From: Candidatus Zhuqueibacterota bacterium | GTDB lineage: Bacteria > Zhuqueibacterota > Zhuqueibacteria > Residuimicrobiales > Residuimicrobiaceae | Direction of reading: 5' to 3' | Assembly (NCBI GenBank): GCA_016934435.1 | Contig: JAFGSU010000199.1 | Span: forward strand, 1 to 7,794 | Length of the DNA stretch: 7,794 nucleotides | Part shown: in pieces, positions 6,370 to 7,794 of the stretch | How the letters are laid out: every line of letters begins with the position of its first letter | Numbering within the stretch: position 1 is the stretch's first letter | The notes under the pieces: model-generated | What the model saw: the letters and a program-made list of their open reading frames with translations, nothing else | Database searches by the model: none | What the model was told of the DNA's origin: nothing | Position numbers and translations under genes: made by a program

Positions 6370-6447
6370 CGGCACCTCCCCTGAAAGTAACCTGCTGAAA
6401 AAGCCTGTTCTAATTTCAACAAGTTGCCCGAAGTGTTAGCCGATGCA
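6365..6447 (-). repeat. 9-bp inverted repeat that includes the small-ORF start codon
   Basis: TGCATCGGC (6365-6373) and GCCGATGCA (6439-6447) are perfect reverse complements separated by 65 bases. The lower-coordinate arm contains the ATG of the possible 40-codon frame and adjoins its ribosome-binding site, so pairing could mask translation initiation there. Confidence 0.35.
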
Positions 6448-6477
6448 TTTGAATCTTTTGGTACAGCCCCGGGTAGA

Positions 6478-6717
6478 TCAGGATTTGCCTAATTTTTCGT
6501 GCAAATACTTCAAGGCGTCGCCGACGGTTGTGAGTTTTTCCGCTTCCTCATCGGGGATTTCGATTCCGAATTCTTCCTCGAAAGCCATGACCAGTTCCAC
6601 CGTATCCAGGGAATCGGCGCCCAGATCATCGATGAACGAGGCTTCGGGGGTGACTTCATTCGCGTCCACGCCAAGCTGCTGCACGATAATCTCTTTTACT
6701 CTGTCTTCGTGAGCCAT
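6478..6717 (-). CDS. acpP: Acyl carrier protein
   Basis: AcpP carries growing acyl chains as thioesters on a 4'-phosphopantetheine arm and hands them between the Fab enzymes in the cytosol. The 79-residue acidic protein has the family length. The prosthetic group attaches to Ser36 in the motif DLGADSLDTVELVMAFEEEF (31-50), followed by the conserved FGIEIPDEEAEKLTTVGDA. The helix-1 region (VKEIIVQQLGV) is also standard. The ATG at 6717 has a strong AAGGAGG about ten bases upstream. Unlike the tight fabD-fabG join, it is set 216 bases from fabG and has a near-consensus promoter in that gap, consistent with the high abundance of carrier protein in bacteria. fabF lies downstream beyond a structured gap. 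Confidence 0.98.
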   Translation of the reverse strand: MAHEDRVKEIIVQQLGVDANEVTPEASFIDDLGADSLDTVELVMAFEEEFGIEIPDEEAEKLTTVGDALKYLHEKLGKS

Positions 6718-6784
6718 TATGGTATTCCTCCTTAATTAAAGTTAGTTTGATCATATTCGCTATAAACTGAATTACTTTCTTTCT

Positions 6785-6812
6785 ATTATAAAAACACATT
6801 ATTCTATTTCAA
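6785..6812 (-). promoter_or_regulatory. Predicted sigma70-type promoter of acpP
   Basis: On the minus strand the -35 box is TTGAAA (6807-6812) and the -10 box is a perfect TATAAT (6785-6790), with a 16-base AT-rich spacer. Transcription would begin near 6777, giving a leader of about 60 bases to the acpP ATG, ending in a strong ribosome-binding site. It would let acpP, and perhaps fabF and rnc, be expressed independently of fabD-fabG. Confidence 0.7.
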
Positions 6813-6890
6813 CATGCCGATCTGTGCACGCCGGAACAAGGATTTCACCGCTGATTGTAAGCTGACCGGCAAAAAGAACAGCTAAATCGC

Positions 6891-6905
6891 CACCGAAAGT
6901 CGGTG
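6891..6905 (-). terminator. Weak hairpin after fabG, possible partial terminator
   Basis: CACCGA (6891-6896) and TCGGTG (6900-6905) form a perfect 6-bp stem with a 3-base loop, about 30 bases past the fabG stop. A T-rich stretch (read TTCTTTTT on the minus strand, 6871-6878) follows only after a gap of about a dozen bases, so termination would be inefficient at best. It may reduce read-through into the separately promoted acpP. Confidence 0.3.
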
Positions 6906-6933
6906 TTAAAACCTGCAGACACGGAATCGGTAT

Positions 6934-7683
6934 TCACATCACCATGCCGCCGTCCACATGGAGAACCTGCCCGGTGATGTAATCGGACAGGGGACTGGCC
7001 AGAAAAAGAACCGCATCGGCCACATCCCGCACCTGGCCCGAGCGTTTGAGCGGTATCAGTGTCTGAAATGTTTCTTTGGCTGCTTCCGGCAAATCCCTGG
7101 TCATATCCGTTTCGATATATCCCGGTGCGACGGCATTGACCTGGATATTGCGGCTGCCAAGCTCTTTTGCCACCGACTTTGTTAATCCGATCAGACCGGC
7201 TTTAGAGGCGGCATAGTTCGCCTGCCCGGCATTGCCGATGATGCCGACCACCGATGCCATGTTGATGATTTTTCCGCTCCGCTGTTTCATCATCGGTCGG
7301 GTGACGACTTTGATGCCGTTGAAAGCGCCCTTAAGGTTCACGGCGATGACGGCATCCCATTCGTCCTCGTTCATGCGCATCAACAGGTTATCGCGCGTTA
7401 TGCCGGCATTATTGACCATGATATCGATCCGACCAAATTCGGCTATCGTCGTGGCGATGAGATGCTCCGCCTGTTCCATTTTCGAGACATCGACCGCCAC
7501 GGCTAAACTGCGCCGGCCCATTTGTCGCACCTGATCTGCGGTAACCTGCGCGGCCTCATCGAGGATATCGGAAACGACCACATCGGCGCCGGCCTCGGCC
7601 AGACGCAGGGCGATGGCGCGTCCAATGCCGCGGGCGCCGCCGGTGACAACCGCTACTTTTTCTTTTAGATCAATCACGTTCAT
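6934..7683 (-). CDS. fabG: 3-oxoacyl-[acyl-carrier-protein] reductase
   Basis: FabG reduces 3-oxoacyl-ACP to 3-hydroxyacyl-ACP after each condensation. The 249 residues form one short-chain dehydrogenase/reductase domain of the usual length. Visible elements are the dinucleotide motif TGGARGIG (14-21), NNAG (91-94), and the catalytic Asn116, Ser144, Tyr157 and Lys161 (NYAASK). VNAVAPGYIETDMT (182-195) and the C-terminal YITGQVLHVDGGMVM are typical of FabG. Strand 2 ends in Asp39 (VVVSD), a residue usually linked to NADH preference in this superfamily, whereas many FabG enzymes use NADPH. The start ATG at 7683 follows AAAGGAAT closely, and only six bases separate it from the fabD stop, so the two are cotranscribed. 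The context with fabD, acpP and fabF supports a role in fatty-acid synthesis rather than another reductase role. Confidence 0.96.
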   Translation of the reverse strand: MNVIDLKEKVAVVTGGARGIGRAIALRLAEAGADVVVSDILDEAAQVTADQVRQMGRRSLAVAVDVSKMEQAEHLIATTIAEFGRIDIMVNNAGITRDNLLMRMNEDEWDAVIAVNLKGAFNGIKVVTRPMMKQRSGKIINMASVVGIIGNAGQANYAASKAGLIGLTKSVAKELGSRNIQVNAVAPGYIETDMTRDLPEAAKETFQTLIPLKRSGQVRDVADAVLFLASPLSDYITGQVLHVDGGMVM

Positions 7684-7689
7684 ATTCCT

Positions 7690-7794
7690 TTATGATGCCA
7701 GCAATTGTTCCATACCGTTTACCGTGATCACGCGGACATCGCGGTTGATGCGACGCACCAGACCCGTGAGCACCGAACCGGAGCCGACTTCGAT
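7690..7794 (-). CDS. fabD: Malonyl-CoA:ACP transacylase, C-terminal end (partial)
   Basis: FabD moves malonyl from CoA to the acyl carrier protein, supplying the extender unit used by FabF. Only the last 34 residues are inside the window; the gene continues past the right edge. They read IEVGSGSVLTGLVRRINRDV followed by RVITVNGMEQLLAS and a TAA stop (7690-7692). This matches the conserved end of the family, where a phrase like 'EvGpGkvLsGLikri' precedes a final strand and a short helix. The Ser and His of the active site lie outside the window. Identity rests on this tail together with the position six bases before fabG, the classic fabD-fabG order. Confidence 0.9.
   Translation of the reverse strand: MEVGSGSVLTGLVRRINRDVRVITVNGMEQLLAS

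Noticed and set aside
6443..6735. Two plus-strand ORFs opposite acpP
   Set aside because: The minus strand encodes a complete acyl carrier protein; the opposite frames are serine- or phenylalanine-rich artefacts of its acidic codons.
1..7794. Mobile element, CRISPR, toxin-antitoxin or defence system
   Set aside because: No transposase, integrase, regular repeat array or defence-type gene pair is visible on either strand.

Overview
The window reads as bacterial chromosome carrying the core fatty-acid-synthesis cluster. All but one of the genes lie on the minus strand, so reading order runs from high to low coordinates: fabD (only its C-terminal end is inside the window), fabG, acpP, fabF, rnc, an acyl-CoA dehydrogenase, a secreted probable lipoprotein, a YigZ/IMPACT-family protein and a small cysteine-rich zinc-ribbon protein. 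One plus-strand gene at the left end encodes a small membrane-anchored protein of unknown function; it converges on the zinc-ribbon gene with a single base between the two stop codons. I see no mobile elements, tRNA or rRNA genes, CRISPR arrays or phage genes.

The organism cannot be named from the sequence. Base composition is mixed, Shine-Dalgarno sites are AGGAGG-like and sigma70-type promoters are AT-rich. The order fabD-fabG-acpP-fabF-rnc is widespread. The lipoprotein built of beta-sandwich domains, an acyl-CoA dehydrogenase directly after rnc, and the zinc-ribbon family (which I recall from deltaproteobacteria and related uncultured lineages) suggest an uncultured Gram-negative bacterium, for example of the Calditrichota/KSB1 or deltaproteobacterial type. 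This is a weak inference.

Region by region: 1-150 holds a good promoter and ribosome-binding site for the plus-strand gene. 629-3814 is a tightly packed accessory tail of the operon: zinc-ribbon, yigZ-like, lipoprotein and acyl-CoA dehydrogenase genes with gaps of 19-41 bases, and a 4-base ATGA overlap between rnc and the dehydrogenase. 4600-4939 is a long gap before rnc with no convincing gene but several inverted repeats. 4940-6184 is fabF. 6185-6477 is a second structured gap, containing an 18-bp hairpin and a 40-codon ORF with a strong ribosome-binding site. 6478-6717 is acpP, with a near-consensus promoter in the AT-rich gap 6718-6933. 6934-7794 is fabG and the end of fabD.

Together FabD (malonyl loading), AcpP (acyl carrier), FabF (condensation) and FabG (ketoreduction) cover most of the elongation cycle; no enoyl reductase or dehydratase is in view. 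The private acpP promoter and the hairpin after acpP fit a need for far more carrier protein than enzyme. The most interesting material is not the proteins but the two structured gaps, before fabF and before rnc, which could be RNA-level control elements, possibly RNase III substrates. No new multi-gene system is evident.
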